Shown: one piece after another, positions 54,584-62,488 of the stretch
Position numbering within the stretch: position 1 is the stretch's first letter
Layout of the letters: every line of letters begins with the position of its first letter
Assembly: GCF_021166585.1 (NCBI RefSeq)
Contig: NZ_JAJOZE010000004.1
Location: 248,001 to 312,000, forward strand
Length of the DNA: 64,000 nucleotides
Reading direction: 5' to 3'
Source of the DNA: Metabacillus kandeliae
GTDB taxonomy: Bacteria; Bacillota; Bacilli; Bacillales; Bacillaceae
The notes under the pieces: model-generated
Databases searched by the model: none
What the model saw: only the letters and a program-made list of their open reading frames with translations
What the model was told of the DNA's origin: nothing
Position numbers and translations under genes: made by a program

Positions 54584-55969
54584 TTACACAAGACCCAGTC
54601 CCCTGACAATGGCTGCTGTCAGGAAAGTGACAGCGATTGCGATAACAGTCGGAATGGCGAAAGAGAGAAAGGTCCATTTTTTGCTTTTTGTTTCTTTATA
54701 AATATTTATCAGCGTTGTGCCGCACGGGAAATGAAGCAGTGAGAACAGCATCATATTCAGCGCTGTCAGCCACGTCCAGCCATGATCCAAAAAGATGGTC
54801 TTCAATTTGGCCAGATCGTCCACCTCTGTCAGGGAGCCTGTAGCGAGATACCCCATCAGCAGGATTGGCACAACGATTTCATTGGCGGGAAGGCCGATAA
54901 TAAAGGCGGCAAGAATGAACCCGTCAAGCCCCAGGAGATGGGCGAAGGGATCCAGAAAATGAACAAAATGAAGCAGTATGCTGCTGTCGCCTATATAAAT
55001 ATTTGCCAAAATCCAAGTGAGAACAGAAGCAGGTGCTGCGACAATAATGGCTCTTTTTAACACATTCCATGATTTGTCTATGCTAGAGCGGAGCACAGTA
55101 TTGATAATCTTAGGACGTCTATAAGGCGGGAGCTCCAATGTATAATGGGTCGGAACTCCTTTCAGCGCTGTTTTGGACAGCACCCAGGAAACAGCAATGG
55201 TTACGGTAATCCCGATCAGCACCATCCCGATTACAGCTGCAGCTGTCACAAATGTGGCAGCACCGCCAGTGTATCCTGCCGCCATAAACAGGGAAGAAAG
55301 CAAAATCAGTGTTGGCCATCTGCCATTGCATGGTACAAAGTTATTTGTCAAAATCGCCAGCATCCGTTCACGCGGGGATTCAATAATGCGAGTGGACATG
55401 ATGGCAGCCGCATTGCAGCCAAAACCCATTGCCATTGTGAGTGATTGCTTGCCGTGGGCACCTGCCCTTTTGAAAAGCCGATCCATATTAAAGGCAACCC
55501 GCGGAAGATAGCCATAGTTTTCAAGCAGAGCGAAAACAGGAAAGAAAATCGCCATCGGAGGGAGCATAACGCTGACAACCCAGCCGGTTCCTCTGAAAAA
55601 ACCGAGAACAAGAATGCCATGAAGCCAGCCAGGCGCCTGAATATAGTTGAAAAATAAAGTTAAATAGCCCTCTGCCGTGCCGAAAGCTTCCGCTATCATG
55701 CTGGATGGAACATTGGCGCCCGCAATCGTCAGCCAGAAAACAGCTCCCAGCATAAGAAGCATGATCGGAAATCCCCAGATAGGAGAAGTGAGAACGCGGT
55801 CCAATTTCTCGCTTTTCATCTGATCTTTATTTTTATACGCGATCGCCTGCCCGCATATTTCACGGCTTGATGAAAAGATCGTTGAAACAATTTGATCGCG
55901 TGTTTGCTTTGTGCCGATCAATTTTGCCTTTTTTAAAAGGAGATCACCGTAAGCCTGATTGGACTGCAT
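54584..55969 (-). CDS. feoB: FeoB permease part, separate gene (nucleoside-recognition/gate domains)
   Basis: A 461-residue membrane protein with about eight helices corresponding to the C-terminal half of ordinary FeoB. It has two gate-type motifs (GFGCNAAAIMSTR with the conserved Cys, and the later LLHFPCGTT), with LPPYRRPKI between them. It forms the ferrous-iron pore. The GTPase part is in a separate upstream gene. It starts within that gene, about 26 bases before its stop and in another frame, with AAAGGAGG correctly spaced for the ATG at 55969 (also an ATG at 55975). The dedicated ribosome binding site indicates a natural split, not a sequencing frameshift. Confidence 0.88.
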   Translation of the reverse strand: MQSNQAYGDLLLKKAKLIGTKQTRDQIVSTIFSSSREICGQAIAYKNKDQMKSEKLDRVLTSPIWGFPIMLLMLGAVFWLTIAGANVPSSMIAEAFGTAEGYLTLFFNYIQAPGWLHGILVLGFFRGTGWVVSVMLPPMAIFFPVFALLENYGYLPRVAFNMDRLFKRAGAHGKQSLTMAMGFGCNAAAIMSTRIIESPRERMLAILTNNFVPCNGRWPTLILLSSLFMAAGYTGGAATFVTAAAVIGMVLIGITVTIAVSWVLSKTALKGVPTHYTLELPPYRRPKIINTVLRSSIDKSWNVLKRAIIVAAPASVLTWILANIYIGDSSILLHFVHFLDPFAHLLGLDGFILAAFIIGLPANEIVVPILLMGYLATGSLTEVDDLAKLKTIFLDHGWTWLTALNMMLFSLLHFPCGTTLINIYKETKSKKWTFLSFAIPTVIAIAVTFLTAAIVRGLGLV

Positions 55970-56675
55970 GCTCATCTGCCTCCTTTTCAAGCTTTTCTGG
56001 AATGGAATTTTTTAACTTTTGAATCAATTCTTCGTCACCGTCAAGCAGCCTGAGGGCAATCCATCTCGCAGGATAGCTTTCTCCAAGCCAGTCACTGACA
56101 AGAGGCTCAAGCTCGCTGATTTTTTCTTCCAATTCAGCAGAATATTGAATTTGGAAGGCCGCAGGATTTTCTTTTAAGATGGCCATCTTCTCAACCTCCT
56201 GCAGGAGCTTTGTGAAACCCTTTTTGTTTCTGGCTGAAATTTTCACAACAGGAACGCCGAGCTTTTCAGACAGGGCATTTTCATTAACGGAAATGCCTTT
56301 TTTCTCTGCTTCATCCATCAAATTGATGCAGATCACAACCCTGCTCGTCATTTCAAGCACTTGAAGGGCCAGGTTCATATTCCGCTCCATAGCTGTCGCA
56401 TCAAGTACCACAATGGTCACGTCCGGTTTTTGAAAAATGATATAATCTCTTGCAACTTCTTCGTCAGCTGAATTCGAGTAAAGGGAATAGGTGCCTGGAA
56501 GATCAACGAGTGTATACTGCTTTCCGTGAAAAGAGAATTCTCCTTCAGCATGGGCAACGGTTTTGCCAGGCCAGTTGCCTGTGTGCTGCTTTAACCCTGT
56601 TAAAGCATTAAACAGCGTACTTTTCCCCGTATTCGGATTTCCTGCCAATGCAAGCCTGATCTTCATTTCAGACAT
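55944..56675 (-). CDS. feoB: FeoB small GTPase part, separate gene
   Basis: A 243-residue soluble protein equal to the N-terminal G domain and helical spacer of FeoB. G1 GNPNTGKST (residues 12-20), G2 region TVAHAEG, G3 DLPGTYSL, and G4 NLMD are present, with G5 SARNKKG. The C-terminus is helical and ends QSGLR. It controls Fe2+ entry through the permease encoded by the next, overlapping gene. It starts within the feoA end (eight-base overlap), so feoA, G domain and permease are translationally linked. Confidence 0.9.
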   Translation of the reverse strand: MSEMKIRLALAGNPNTGKSTLFNALTGLKQHTGNWPGKTVAHAEGEFSFHGKQYTLVDLPGTYSLYSNSADEEVARDYIIFQKPDVTIVVLDATAMERNMNLALQVLEMTSRVVICINLMDEAEKKGISVNENALSEKLGVPVVKISARNKKGFTKLLQEVEKMAILKENPAAFQIQYSAELEEKISELEPLVSDWLGESYPARWIALRLLDGDEELIQKLKNSIPEKLEKEADEHAVQSGLR

Positions 56676-56913
56676 TCACCCTTTCGCCGTATATTTTTGA
56701 ACTTTCTTCTTTTCTAAGGGCAATGGTCGTGCTGCTCACATGGTAAGCAGTAGGATCACCAAGAGGACTCTTCTGCAGAACCTCGATAATAGCACCGGGC
56801 ACAAAGCCTAAATCAAGCAGTCTTCTTCGCTGCGTTCCTTCAATCGTAATGGAGACAATTTTAAACCGGTCTCCTTTTTTCATATTTGATAACGGGAAAT
56901 ACGTCTGTGTCAT
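56668..56913 (-). CDS. feoA: Ferrous iron transport protein FeoA
   Basis: An 81-residue SH3-like protein: PLSNMKKGDRFKIVSI, GTQRRRLLDLGFVPGAIIEVL, DPTAYHVSSTTIALRKEESSKIYGERV. It is the regulatory partner of FeoB. The open frame extends to 57135, but only the ATG at 56913 has a proper site (CGGAGGAG) and family length. It heads the operon feoA - feoB GTPase - feoB permease, with a promoter flanked by an inverted repeat. Confidence 0.93.
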   Translation of the reverse strand: MTQTYFPLSNMKKGDRFKIVSITIEGTQRRRLLDLGFVPGAIIEVLQKSPLGDPTAYHVSSTTIALRKEESSKIYGERVNV

Positions 56914-56948
56914 CCGCAAATCTCCTCCGATATTGGGACAATCTAATA

Positions 56949-57034
56949 AAGTTTCCCTAGCCCAACTTTTACTCATATTATATGCACAGCCAGATATATT
57001 GTGCAACATAAATAATTTTTCCTTAGGGAAACTT
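56949..57034 (-). promoter_or_regulatory. feoA promoter flanked by an eleven-base inverted repeat (candidate metal-regulator sites)
   Basis: On the minus strand TTGCAC (57006-57001) and TATAAT (56982-56977) have an 18-base spacer. Aagtttcccta at 56949-56959 and its complement tagggaaactt at 57024-57034 bracket the promoter, one arm downstream of the start of transcription and the other upstream of -35. The inner site ttccttagggaa is itself palindromic and resembles an MntR/DtxR-type box more than a Fur box. Iron or manganese control of feo is expected. Confidence 0.6.
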
Positions 57035-57106
57035 TTAAGCGTTTCAGCAAAAGGGCAAAGGGAAACATAAAAAGGGAGATCACTAATTTGGAGAGGGGAT
57101 TTAAAA

Positions 57107-57307
57107 ATGAAGGAATACAGCATTTCACCAAACAAAGATGCAAGCGGCTGGTATGTGAAGCTTGAAGATGCGGCACCAGTGAACCTTTACAGCACAAAAT
57201 CAGAAGCGATTGAAGCAGGAGAAAAGCTCGCAGAAGAAAATAAGCCAAGCAGTTTAAAGATCTTAAATGATTTTCATCAAGTAGAAGAAGAGAAATCCTT
57301 TCAATAA
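57107..57307 (+). CDS. DUF2188 family small protein
   Basis: A 66-residue soluble protein with SPNKDASGWYVKLEDAAPVNLYSTKSEAIEAGEKLAEENKPSSLKIL. The WxVK...TKxEAIxxGxxLA pattern is the DUF2188 family of short proteins with unknown role. GGAGAGGGG precedes the ATG. It is divergent from feoA and has its own terminator. The charged tail (FHQVEEEKSFQ) replaces the usual HxxDGxI ending. Confidence 0.8.
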   Translation: MKEYSISPNKDASGWYVKLEDAAPVNLYSTKSEAIEAGEKLAEENKPSSLKILNDFHQVEEEKSFQ

Positions 57308-57310
57308 GTG

Positions 57311-57352
57311 CAGAAAGAATGGCCGGCCCGCTGGCCGTTCTTTCTGTTTTTT
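57311..57352 (+). terminator. Rho-independent terminator after the DUF2188 gene
   Basis: Fourteen-pair stem (cagaaagaatggcc / ggccgttctttctg, one G-U) and six T residues. Confidence 0.92.
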
Positions 57353-57447
57353 ATGCTTTATTGGTGAGAGCTATTTAAAAAAATCACCCCGTATAAAAGA
57401 AGAAAATTAGCAGGAAAATAAAATAGTGTGAACTCAAGATATTTTCG

Positions 57448-57476
57448 TTGACTTTCGACATAATCTGCCTTAATCT
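57448..57476 (+). promoter_or_regulatory. Candidate promoter of the amino acid ABC operon
   Basis: TTGACT at 57448-57453 and TAATCT at 57471-57476 have a 17-base spacer, 56 bases before the first gene. No T-box, S-box or CymR-like site was recognised. Confidence 0.55.
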
Positions 57477-57531
57477 TATAAAGTCAATTTATTAATGATT
57501 AATCCTATCAATTAACTGGGGGAAAGAAAAA

Positions 57532-58311
57532 GTGAAAAAACTGGTTTCTATTATATTAGCACTTACTGCTATGTTTGCTTTATCTGCATGCAGCACAGGC
57601 GGAGACAAAAACCTTCTGCAGCAGGTGAAAGACAAAGGTGAAGTAACGATTGGCACTGAAGGCACTTATGCGCCGTTTACATTTCATGATAAATCAGGCA
57701 AGCTGACAGGGTTTGATATTGATATCGCGACAGAAGTTTTCAAACGCGTTGGTGTAAAACCTAAATTCGTTGAAACAAAATGGGATGGCATGATCGCGGG
57801 ACTTGATGCTAAACGCTATGACATGGTAGCAAATGAAGTGGCTGTTCGTCCTGAACGCCTTGAAAAATACGAGATGTCCAAGCCATATATCGTTTCTAAA
57901 GCAGTGCTTGTTGTTCGCAATGATAACAATACGATCAAATCGCTTGATGACTTGAAAGGGAAAAAGGTCGGCCAGTCACTTGACAGCAACTACCGCAAAA
58001 TTGCGGAAGAGCACGGTGCAAAGAACACAGTTGTGGACGGATTCAACCAATCCATTGACCTTATTACATCAAAGCGCATTGATGCAACAATCAATGACAG
58101 CCTTTCTTACCTTGATCTGAAAAAGCAGCGTCCGGATCTGCCGATTAAAACGGTTTATGAAGAAAAAGACGCAACAGATAATGCATTCCTTTTCAGAAAA
58201 GACAGCAAAGAGCTTGTAGATGAAGTGAACAAAGCATTGGATGATATGAAAAAAGACGGCACGTATTTGAAAATTTCGAAAAAATGGTTTAACGCAGACG
58301 TTTCTAAATAA
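57532..58311 (+). CDS. tcyA: ABC transporter substrate-binding lipoprotein, L-cystine type (TcyA-like)
   Basis: A 259-residue solute-binding protein. Signal peptide and lipobox LSAC with Cys at about residue 20, then the polar amino acid-binding fold: VTIGTEGTYAPFTFHDKSGKLTGFDIDI, RYDMVANEV, and the C-terminal KKDGTYLKISKKWFNADVSK. The overall order and ending are very close to Bacillus TcyA, so cystine or a related sulfur amino acid is the probable ligand. GTG start with GGGGGAAAG. First of a three-gene operon with permease and ATPase. Confidence 0.82.
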   Translation: MKKLVSIILALTAMFALSACSTGGDKNLLQQVKDKGEVTIGTEGTYAPFTFHDKSGKLTGFDIDIATEVFKRVGVKPKFVETKWDGMIAGLDAKRYDMVANEVAVRPERLEKYEMSKPYIVSKAVLVVRNDNNTIKSLDDLKGKKVGQSLDSNYRKIAEEHGAKNTVVDGFNQSIDLITSKRIDATINDSLSYLDLKKQRPDLPIKTVYEEKDATDNAFLFRKDSKELVDEVNKALDDMKKDGTYLKISKKWFNADVSK

Positions 58312-58326
58312 TAAAGGATTTGATAA

Positions 58327-59007
58327 ATGATGAGCGATCGGGCAGACAGAATCATACAAATTCTCACTGACTCTTTTATCCCGCTTTTAAAAGCAGGACT
58401 GGCATTTACGATCCCATTGACCTTGATCACGTTTGTTCTTGGAATGATTCTGGCATTTTTAGTTGCTATGGCGAGACTTTCCAATATTAAGCCTCTTGCC
58501 GCGCTTGCCCGGTTTTACGTATGGATCTTCAGGGGAACGCCGCTGCTTGTTCAGCTGTTTATCCTCTTTTACGGGCTGCCGACAATTGGTCTAACGATTG
58601 ATGCATTTCCTGCAGCAGTCATTGGGTTTACCTTAAATAAAGGAGCCTACAGTTCAGAGATTATCAGGGCAGCGATCCTTTCCATACCAAAAGGGCAATG
58701 GGAAGCAGCTTATTCCATTAACATGACAAGAGCACAGGCGATCAGAAGAATTATTCTTCCACAGGCTGTCAGGGTAGCGATCCCGCCCCTTGGGAACTCG
58801 TTTATTGCGCTTGTAAAGGATACATCGCTTGCGGCAACAATTACTGTTTCAGAAATGTTCCAGAAAGCCCAGCAAATCGCTGCCAATAATTATGAACCAT
58901 TCTGGCTTTATGTTGAAGCAGCCGTCCTATATCTAATTTTCAGCACTGTTCTTTCCTGGCTGCAAAACAAACTGGAAATCCGGTTTGAAAGAGGGGTGGC
59001 TAAGTAA
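58327..59007 (+). CDS. tcyB: Amino acid ABC transporter permease (TcyB-like)
   Basis: A 226-residue inner-membrane protein with about five helices of the HisM/GltK type: [30 protein letters not shown], then [20 protein letters not shown]-type segment, and the EAA loop [32 protein letters not shown] that contacts the ATPase. It works with the binding protein before it and the ATPase after it. The stop codon overlaps the ATPase ATG by one base. SD AAAGGATTTG; start may be either of two adjacent ATGs. Confidence 0.85.
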   Translation: MMSDRADRIIQILTDSFIPLLKAGLAFTIPLTLITFVLGMILAFLVAMARLSNIKPLAALARFYVWIFRGTPLLVQLFILFYGLPTIGLTIDAFPAAVIGFTLNKGAYSSEIIRAAILSIPKGQWEAAYSINMTRAQAIRRIILPQAVRVAIPPLGNSFIALVKDTSLAATITVSEMFQKAQQIAANNYEPFWLYVEAAVLYLIFSTVLSWLQNKLEIRFERGVAK

Positions 59008-59768
59008 TGGCTGAACAGATGATACACGCTGAAGGCATTCATAAGAAATTCGGCAATCTTGAGGTTTTGAAGGGGATTGACTTGTCGATTGAAAAAGGCA
59101 AAATGGCCGTCATTATAGGCCCGTCAGGCTCAGGAAAAACCACCCTTTTAAGGTGCATGAATCTTTTGGAAACTCCTGATAACGGCATTGTAACGCTTGG
59201 CAGCAAAACCCTGGAATTCATACCTGGGAAAAAGCAGAAATACAGTGATATTTCCGAATTCCGGAAGCAAACCGGCATGGTTTTTCAAAACTATAACCTC
59301 TTTCCTCATTTAACAGCATTGGAAAACGTGATGGAAGGTCAGGTAACAGTAAAAAGGAAATCGAAAGAAATGGCGAAAAAGGCGGCCATGGTCCAGCTTG
59401 AAAAAGTGGGGCTGAAAGAAAAGGCGGATATGTATCCGAGCCAGCTCTCAGGAGGCCAGCAGCAGCGGATCGGCATCGCAAGAGCCATGGCCATGGAACC
59501 GGATATTCTGCTCTTCGATGAACCGACTTCTGCCCTTGACCCTGAGCTTGTGGGCGAGGTGCTGAAAGTCATGAAAGACCTTGCAAACGAAGGTATGACG
59601 ATGATGGTGGTCACTCACGAAATGCATTTCGCACGCGATGTGGCTGACCTGGTGATTTTCATGGACCAGGGAGTTGTCGTGGAAAAAGGAACACCGGCTC
59701 AAATATTTGAACAGTCAACAAATGAACGGACACTGCAATTTTTAAATAAAGTGCAGGCTCCTATGTAA
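59007..59768 (+). CDS. tcyC: Amino acid ABC transporter ATP-binding protein (TcyC-like)
   Basis: A 253-residue ATPase: Walker [11 protein letters not shown]-loop [11 protein letters not shown], signature [14 protein letters not shown], Walker [15 protein letters not shown] and H-loop VVTHEMHFA. It belongs to the polar amino acid uptake group. The start overlaps the permease stop (TAATG). A perfect palindromic terminator follows, so the operon has three genes. Confidence 0.9.
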   Translation: MAEQMIHAEGIHKKFGNLEVLKGIDLSIEKGKMAVIIGPSGSGKTTLLRCMNLLETPDNGIVTLGSKTLEFIPGKKQKYSDISEFRKQTGMVFQNYNLFPHLTALENVMEGQVTVKRKSKEMAKKAAMVQLEKVGLKEKADMYPSQLSGGQQQRIGIARAMAMEPDILLFDEPTSALDPELVGEVLKVMKDLANEGMTMMVVTHEMHFARDVADLVIFMDQGVVVEKGTPAQIFEQSTNERTLQFLNKVQAPM

Positions 59769-59800
59769 AAAAAGGAACGGACATGTCCGTTCCTTTTTTG
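59767..59800. terminator. Palindromic bidirectional terminator
   Basis: Fully self-complementary arms aaggaacgga / tccgttcctt around catg, flanked by A and T runs. It serves the ABC operon on plus and the 59803 gene on minus. Confidence 0.93.
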
Positions 59801-59802
59801 AT

Positions 59803-60294
59803 TTAAAAACCATCATTCCACAGGATTTCGCCGCACTTTGATTTTTCATCCAATTCAATATGAAAAGAATGTTTTTCATAAAAATGAAGAAGCCTGTTGA
59901 GGTGGTCCCAATCTCTCTCGGCAATATCCCCTGCAATATAAGGAATGTTCTGCCTGCGGGCAATGTCTTTTAAGTAGGGCATGCAGATGGAACCGTAGCC
60001 AAGATTGGAAGGACCTTTAATATCACCGATTTTGATTGTATCCTCATCCTGATAAACAGCCTGTATCGCAAAATCCCATGTTCCTTTATAGGATGTTTCA
60101 CATTCGCTGATCATAATTTTGCAGGCATTGCCGTCATCTGCCGCATATACAATGACCCATTTGTCCTCTTTTGATTGGCCGATCCCGAGAACATCTGCAT
60201 GCTTTGCAATTTCCTTCATATTTTCCTGCATCCGGTAAAGCTGGAATTCAAGCTCTTCTGCTCTTTGTCCGCTATCTATAGTATCTAGCAGCAT
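59803..60294 (-). CDS. Hypothetical protein with GNAT-like C-terminal part
   Basis: A 163-residue soluble protein. The N-terminus is a helical region (AEELEFQLYRMQENMKEIAKHADVLGIG), then beta strands (WVIVYAADDGNACKIMISE). From about residue 85 comes a pattern resembling the acetyl-CoA-binding half of GNAT acetyltransferases: IKIGDIKGPSNLGYGSICMPYLKDIARRQNIPYIAGDIAERDW, then LLHFYEKHSFHIELD. The GYGS loop and FYxKHSF ending support this, but the first GNAT strands are not clear. AAGGAGGG site. Substrate unknown. Monocistronic. Confidence 0.7.
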   Translation of the reverse strand: MLLDTIDSGQRAEELEFQLYRMQENMKEIAKHADVLGIGQSKEDKWVIVYAADDGNACKIMISECETSYKGTWDFAIQAVYQDEDTIKIGDIKGPSNLGYGSICMPYLKDIARRQNIPYIAGDIAERDWDHLNRLLHFYEKHSFHIELDEKSKCGEILWNDGF

Positions 60295-60691
60295 CTGTCT
60301 CCCTCCTTATCCTTTATCCCGTTCAGTTAGAAAGCAACGCTTGTCATTTTACTTGATTTCAGCTTAATGTCAAGTCTTTGAAAAACAGTTTTTTAGACGA
60401 ATGCTTTCACGCCGGGGAGGCAAGCTTCACATTCCTTTTGTTGGAAAAATTTTCCGCATAAGCAGAATTACATTGTTTTGCTGAGCTCATTTAGCAGGAC
60501 AACCAAGATGAAAAAAACTGAAAAACGTGAAAAAACAGGAAGGATTAACCATTTTCTAAAATTTCAGACAAAAAAAGAATCGCTTTGGGAACGTACGTGC
60601 TATAATTGAGGTAACACCTGATGCCCTGCTGCCTTTCGTATGCAGTAACTCTTCAATCAGCTTAAGGCTTTAAAAAAAGGAGGAATCCATT
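60295..60691 (+). other. Upstream region of the intracellular protease, with extended -10
   Basis: There is no gene here. An extended -10 element TG-C-TATAAT lies at 60598-60606; no good -35 is present, which fits a growth-phase controlled or extended -10 promoter. The transcribed leader of about 80 bases contains ctgctgc and gcagtaac complementarity but no recognised riboswitch. Confidence 0.45.
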
Positions 60692-61660
60692 ATGGATCAA
60701 GTCAGGCTTATTCCTTTTGTACTCGAAGAAGTAATTGATGCTGTAAATGAAGAAGTGCCTTACGGGATAAAAATGATCAACGCTCCAGCTTTATGGAATG
60801 AGGACATTAAGGGGAACAAAACGGTTGTCGCTATTTTAGATACAGGATGCGATGTGAAACATCCTGATTTGAAAGACCGTATTATCGGCGGAAAAAGCTT
60901 TGTTGAAGGAGAGGACGATTATACGGACTCCCATTTTCACGGCACTCATGTAGCAGGGACGATTGCTGCGTCACTGAATAACCAGGGCGTGACAGGAGTT
61001 GCGCCGGAAGCACAGCTTCTCATTCTGAAGGTGCTTGGAAAAGACGGCAGCGGCTCCTATGAGTCGATAACAGAAGCCATCAAATATGCTGCAGGCTGGG
61101 AAGGCCCTGACGGCGAAAAAGTCAGAGTCATTTCCATGTCTCTTGGTGGACCGGAGGATGTGCCTGAAATGCATGACGCTATAAAAGAAGCTGTTAAAGC
61201 AGACATTCTCGTCGTCTGTGCTGCAGGCAATGAAGGTGACTCAAGGGATGACACGCCTGAACTCTCCTATCCAGGATATTACAAGGAAGTTGTTCAAGTA
61301 GGGGCTGTTGATGAGAAGAAAAACATTGCCAGCTTTTCCAATACAAATGATGAAATTGATTTAGTGGCGCCTGGAGTGCAAATCCTTTCCACTTATCCAG
61401 GAGGCAAATATGCCAAGCTTTCCGGAACCTCCATGGCAACCCCGCACACTTCAGGAGCTGCGGCGCTCCTCATTCAAAAAGAAGAAAAAGAATTCGGACG
61501 CAGGCTGACAGAGCCGGAAGTGTATGCCCAGCTATGTAAAAATACTGTTCCGGCAGGGCATTCGAAGAAAGCAGAAGGGAATGGGCTGCTGTTTCTTAAT
61601 CCGTCCCAAGGAGAAAAACAAGAAGCACCAGGAGCTGCAGAAGAAGAGATTGTCTCCTAA
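60692..61660 (+). CDS. ispA: Intracellular subtilisin-type serine protease
   Basis: A 322-residue cytoplasmic subtilase without signal peptide. The N-terminal LIPFVLEE is the short inhibitory propeptide typical of intracellular serine proteases (LIPY/F). The catalytic triad is D50 (AILDTGCD), H83 (HGTHVAG) and S247 (GTSMATPH), with oxyanion N180 (AAGNEGD). An acidic tail rich in Glu/Ala follows. These enzymes degrade intracellular proteins during stationary phase and sporulation. SD AAAGGAGG. It is monocistronic with a bidirectional terminator. Confidence 0.95.
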   Translation: MDQVRLIPFVLEEVIDAVNEEVPYGIKMINAPALWNEDIKGNKTVVAILDTGCDVKHPDLKDRIIGGKSFVEGEDDYTDSHFHGTHVAGTIAASLNNQGVTGVAPEAQLLILKVLGKDGSGSYESITEAIKYAAGWEGPDGEKVRVISMSLGGPEDVPEMHDAIKEAVKADILVVCAAGNEGDSRDDTPELSYPGYYKEVVQVGAVDEKKNIASFSNTNDEIDLVAPGVQILSTYPGGKYAKLSGTSMATPHTSGAAALLIQKEEKEFGRRLTEPEVYAQLCKNTVPAGHSKKAEGNGLLFLNPSQGEKQEAPGAAEEEIVS

Positions 61661-61663
61661 ACA

Positions 61664-61703
61664 AAAAGCTTTCCGGCCATCAGCCGGAAAGCTTTTCTTT
61701 TTT
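61664..61703. terminator. Bidirectional terminator between the protease and the kinase-like gene
   Basis: Fourteen-pair stem aaaagctttccggc / gccggaaagctttt with T-rich tail on the plus strand and an A run (T on minus) on the other side. The last codons of the kinase-like gene lie in its right arm. Confidence 0.92.
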
Positions 61704-62339
61704 TCGTTTTCCTTTGCCGGATAAACGCAAATAAAGCTGATACCCTTTTCTGCCTTTTTCCAGCATCCAATGTGGAATCGAGAATTTAAATTTCTTGAAA
61801 AGAGGGTAATAAAGAAGGAAATAAGCTTTTTTAAAATCCTTCCATCTCGGGCATTTATGGGTAAGGCAAAAATCGGAAACATCCACGATATATCCGCTGC
61901 CATCCCTCATAATCACATTTTTTCCATGGATATCAATTGGATTAAGCCCAATGCTGCTTGCATATTGGATTGCCTCATCAACATCCTTAATTACCTGCTT
62001 TGGGATGTAAATTCCTTTTCTTAAGGCATCGTATAAGGTAACGCCTTCCAGCTTCTTCAGCACCAGATGCCGTTCGCCGCTTGAATAAAGCTCAGAATAG
62101 GATTTATGAGAAGCCAATTTTTTATAAACTTCTGCTTCATCAGCTGCACTGCCCCTGTTGATTGCGTACACTTTTACAATTTTTCCGGGCAGGAGGGCAT
62201 TATGGCCAAAAACTGCCGCATAATTCCCTTTTCCTACAAGATGCCAGCCTGGAGGAATATTTTCTACATGCACAGGATCATTCGGATTAATGCTTACAAC
62301 CGTCACCTGTTCAACAAGGTCTTTTTGGATATCAAGCAC
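61680..62339 (-). CDS. Small protein-kinase-like protein (YrzF-like)
   Basis: A protein of about 219 residues with a minimal eukaryotic-type kinase fold: the Gly loop GKGNYAAVFG, the Lys in KIVKVYAI, the helix-C Glu in ADEAEVYKKL, the hinge LVLKKLEGVTLYDAL, the catalytic-loop analogue NPIDIHGKNVIM (Asp-Ile-His in place of HRD) and VDVSDF in place of DFG. The C-terminal end is basic. It resembles Bacillus YrzF, a predicted Ser/Thr kinase. The altered HRD/DFG residues leave activity uncertain. Start: GTG at 62339 after GAGGTGG, or GTG at 62348. Confidence 0.82.
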   Translation of the reverse strand: MLDIQKDLVEQVTVVSINPNDPVHVENIPPGWHLVGKGNYAAVFGHNALLPGKIVKVYAINRGSAADEAEVYKKLASHKSYSELYSSGERHLVLKKLEGVTLYDALRKGIYIPKQVIKDVDEAIQYASSIGLNPIDIHGKNVIMRDGSGYIVDVSDFCLTHKCPRWKDFKKAYFLLYYPLFKKFKFSIPHWMLEKGRKGYQLYLRLSGKGKRKKEKLSG

Positions 62340-62488
62340 ATGGACCACCTCAAGGTAAAAAACAAGTTAGATATCTGTCTATATCAGATTCTAACTGAAA
62401 AAAACCTGAGTGAACAGTCTAAATGGCTGGATACTATAATCTGTAAGTTTAATGAACGGAAGGATAAATTTAGAGGAGGCAGCAATCA

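Noticed and set aside
55944-55990. feoB as a pseudogene by frameshift
   Set aside because: The second gene has its own well-spaced AAAGGAGG and start codon, and both parts are complete domains.
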